NCBI GenBank assembly: GCA_021787255.1
Contig: JAJYMD010000168.1
Span: 1-8,230, forward strand
Reading direction: 5' to 3'
Source: Actinomycetes bacterium
GTDB lineage: Bacteria > Actinomycetota > Acidimicrobiia > Acidimicrobiales > RAAP-2
DNA length: 8,230 nucleotides
Positions within the stretch are counted from its first letter, which is position 1; each line of letters starts with the position of its first letter. A program made the translations under genes and the position numbers. Positions 6,748-8,230 of this stretch are shown here, piece by piece. The notes beneath the pieces were generated by a model. It worked only from the letters and a program-made list of their open reading frames with translations. It ran no database searches and was not told where the DNA came from.

Positions 6748-7605
6748 GTGGGTCGCGCCGATCCCCCGCCCCCGCGCTCGTCCCCGCCCCCGTCCCTGGA
6801 CCGGCCCCCGCCGCTCGTGCCGCCGTTCTCCCCCTCCAGGCTTCCCCCGCCGCTCGTGCCGCTGCGCGAGCGTGCCGGGCAGGCGGCCCTGTTCCTCGAT
6901 TACGACGGCACGCTCGCGCCGATCGTCGACGATCCCGCAGGGGCGCGGCCTGTCCCGGGCGTGCCGGAGCTGCTCGCTCGGCTCGGCGCACGGCTCGGCG
7001 TCGTCGCGGTGGTGTCCGGGCGGCCGCTCGCGTACCTCCAAGCAGCGCTCGGCCGGCCTGCGGGAGTGCGTATGGCCGGTCTCTACGGGATGGAGGAGAT
7101 CGGGCCCGACGGGCAGCTCCGGAGCGACCCCGACGCCGAGGGCTGGCGCGGCGCCGTCCAAGGGGTGACCGACGTGCTGCGACGAGCCGCGCCACCCGGC
7201 GTCGAGGTGGAGCCCAAGGGGCTGGCAGTGACCGTGCACTGGCGGCGTGCGCCGGCGCAGGAGGGGTGGGTGCGTGAGGCGGTCACCTCCGAGGCGGCGC
7301 GCACGGGGCTCCACGCGCAGCTGGGGCGTATGTCGGTGGAGCTGCGCCCGCCGGTGGCCGCCGACAAGGGGACCGTGGTCGCCCGTCTCGGCGCGTGCCA
7401 CGCGGTCGTGGGGTGCTTCGGCGACGACCTGGGTGACGTCCCGGCCTTCGAGGCGGTCGCCGCCCTCGGGCGTGCCGGTGCGACGACCGTCACGGTCGTC
7501 GTCGCGGACGCCGAGAGCCCGCCGCAGCTGGTGACGATGGCCGACGTCTCGGTGGCCGGCCCCGAAGCTGCCGTCGCGCTGCTCGAGGCGATCGCAGAAG
7601 ACTGA
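6748..7605 (+). CDS. otsB: Trehalose-6-phosphate phosphatase (HAD superfamily)
   Basis: Dephosphorylates trehalose 6-phosphate to trehalose, the second step of the OtsA/OtsB route; no otsA is in the window. From GTG 6748 the product is 285 residues. The HAD fold is clear: motif I LFLDYDGTLAPI (48-59) with nucleophile Asp51 and acid Asp53, motif II VVSGR (88-92), the motif III lysine Lys207 in VAADKGTVV, and motif IV GDDLGDVPAF (225-234). Between motifs II and III lies a cap region with features typical of OtsB (GLYGMEEIGPDG at 111-122). Motif IV departs from the usual GDDxTDE: Thr becomes Gly and Glu becomes Val. The first 38 residues are a proline-rich tail not typical of the family; starting at GTG 6856 would give 249 residues, nearer to usual OtsB length. 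Third-position G/C remains high in the tail, so it is plausibly translated. Confidence 0.88.
   Translation: MGRADPPPPRSSPPPSLDRPPPLVPPFSPSRLPPPLVPLRERAGQAALFLDYDGTLAPIVDDPAGARPVPGVPELLARLGARLGVVAVVSGRPLAYLQAALGRPAGVRMAGLYGMEEIGPDGQLRSDPDAEGWRGAVQGVTDVLRRAAPPGVEVEPKGLAVTVHWRRAPAQEGWVREAVTSEAARTGLHAQLGRMSVELRPPVAADKGTVVARLGACHAVVGCFGDDLGDVPAFEAVAALGRAGATTVTVVVADAESPPQLVTMADVSVAGPEAAVALLEAIAED
6805..6861 (+). repeat. 18-bp direct repeat in the otsB proline-rich leader
   Basis: CCCCCGCCGCTCGTGCCG is present at 6805-6822 and again at 6844-6861, exactly 39 bp (13 codons) apart and in frame. Each copy encodes PPPLVP and contains an in-frame GTG that could in principle initiate translation. It suggests a recent local duplication. 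Confidence 0.8.
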
Positions 7606-7606
7606 T

Positions 7607-7618
7607 TCGGTCGGTCGG
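7607..7618 (+). repeat. Three tandem TCGG units before the candidate -10 element
   Basis: TCGG is repeated three times directly upstream of TATCAT, in the 25-base gap between otsB and the PLP-enzyme gene. It is too short to interpret alone and is recorded because it occupies the promoter spacer. Confidence 0.45.
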
Positions 7619-7624
7619 TATCAT
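7619..7624 (+). promoter_or_regulatory. Candidate -10 element (TATCAT) for a leaderless transcript
   Basis: TATCAT fits the actinobacterial TANNNT -10 pattern. Its last base is seven positions before the ATG at 7631, so a transcript initiated at the usual distance would begin at or next to the A of that ATG. No Shine-Dalgarno site precedes the ATG, consistent with leaderless translation, which is common in actinobacteria. No recognisable -35 hexamer is seen. Confidence 0.4.
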
Positions 7625-7630
7625 CGGCTG

Positions 7631-8230
7631 ATGCAGCCTCCGCGAGTCGACGTGCTGGTCGTCGTGGAGCCGTGCCCGGTCCCCCCGGTGCTCGCTGCCC
7701 GTGCTCGGCGGGTGGTGCACGTCCCGGCCGTGCAGACCTCGGCGTCGCTGGTCGGGGAGCTGCGTGGCATCATCCCGGGCCTGGTGGGCGTCGTCGGGGA
7801 CGTGAGCGCGGCGAGCTCGACGCTGGCCCTGCGGATCGCCGAGGAGGTGCATCGCGCAGGCTTTCCGACCGTGCTGTTCAGCGACGAACCGGTCGAGGTG
7901 CCCGCAGGCGTGGACGTCCACCCGATCCGCGACCCCAGGCCGGCGATGGACGCGGCGTACAGCGTGGTCGACCTCGTGGGGAGGACGCCGCTCGTCCGGC
8001 TCGACCGCATCGGCCGCGACCTTCCCTGTCACTTGCTCGCCAAGCTCGAGCAGCTGAACCCGGGCGGCAGCGTGAAGGACCGTCCTGCCCGGGCGATGCT
8101 CGACGCCGCAGAGGCCGAAGGGCGCATCGCCAGCGGGGGAACGATCGTCGAGCCCACGTCGGGCAACACCGGCGTCGGGCTCGCCATGCTCGCGGCAGTG
8201 CGCGGGTACCGGTGCATCTTCACCGTCCCC
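7631..8230 (+). CDS. PLP-dependent cystathionine beta-synthase/cysteine synthase family enzyme with N-terminal extension (3' partial)
   Basis: Fold-type II PLP enzyme that joins serine (or an activated serine) to homocysteine or sulfide; resemblance is closest to cystathionine beta-synthase (Cbs), but the missing C-terminus prevents deciding this or seeing any CBS-domain pair. The frame runs off the right edge after 200 codons. Residues about 110-200 form the catalytic start: VVDLVGRTPLVRLDRIG (112-128), NPGGSVKDR (143-151) with the PLP Schiff-base Lys149, and the phosphate loop EPTSGNTGVGLA (174-185), then GYRCIFTVP. Before this lies a roughly 105-residue extension (VDVLVVVE, RVVHVPA, LVGVVGD, TLALRIAEEVHRAG, TVLFSDE, VDVHPIRD) that reads like alternating strands and helices. 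It shows no haem-ligand arrangement I can recognise. Start: ATG 7631, placed for leaderless expression; ATG 7946 would give a conventional-length enzyme. Coding bias favours the longer form. Confidence 0.85.
   Translation, partial: MQPPRVDVLVVVEPCPVPPVLAARARRVVHVPAVQTSASLVGELRGIIPGLVGVVGDVSAASSTLALRIAEEVHRAGFPTVLFSDEPVEVPAGVDVHPIRDPRPAMDAAYSVVDLVGRTPLVRLDRIGRDLPCHLLAKLEQLNPGGSVKDRPARAMLDAAEAEGRIASGGTIVEPTSGNTGVGLAMLAAVRGYRCIFTVP

Noticed and set aside
7631..7945. A separate small gene upstream of the PLP enzyme, or a frameshifted fusion
   Set aside because: There is no stop codon or frame change between the extension and the catalytic domain; the frame is continuous from 7631 to the window end.

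Overview
The window is a very GC-rich, densely packed, all plus-strand gene run with strong G/C bias at third codon positions, many GTG starts and mostly TGA stops. Gene content and order (clpC, disA, carD, ispD, ispF, a TrmH-family methyltransferase) match the conserved actinobacterial neighbourhood known from mycobacteria (clpC1 / disA / carD-ispD-ispF / rRNA methyltransferase). The host is therefore very probably an Actinomycetota member. The absence of the usual radA beside disA and of cysS between ispF and the methyltransferase argues against a close mycobacterial relative. A deep lineage such as Acidimicrobiia is possible but is only a guess.

Layout. Bases 2-2068 hold the C-terminal five-sixths of the AAA+ unfoldase ClpC, with its start off the left edge. 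A 10-bp tandem repeat runs over the clpC stop and up to disA (2102-3361), the c-di-AMP synthase. A short intergenic stretch (3362-3487) carries a good -10 hexamer, a GC-rich hairpin and a Shine-Dalgarno site for carD (3488-3964), an RNA polymerase-binding regulator. ispD (3994-4662), ispF (4659-5135) and a TrmH/SpoU methyltransferase (5132-6037) follow, joined by two GTGA stop/start overlaps. Next come a membrane-anchored protein with a Ser/Thr/Pro-rich stalk and a LytR_C domain (6080-6730), a trehalose-6-phosphate phosphatase with a proline-rich N-terminus (6748-7605), and the first 200 codons of a PLP-dependent cystathionine beta-synthase/cysteine synthase (from 7631, running off the right edge).

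How the genes fit together. The region is mostly housekeeping: protein quality control (ClpC), nucleotide second messenger and DNA-integrity signalling (DisA), global transcription control (CarD), two steps of the MEP isoprenoid pathway (IspD, IspF), RNA modification, envelope function, trehalose synthesis and sulfur amino-acid metabolism. No mobile element, CRISPR array, RNA gene or defence system is visible, and no stretch over 300 bases lacks a gene.

The most unusual item is a roughly 105-residue alpha/beta-looking N-terminal extension on the PLP enzyme. Its ATG sits exactly where a leaderless transcript from an upstream TATCAT would begin. Secondary curiosities are a perfect 11-bp inverted repeat near the methyltransferase start, an 11-bp repeat flanking carD, and low-complexity insertions in DisA, the LytR_C protein and OtsB. 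I found no convincing evidence of an entirely new multi-gene system.
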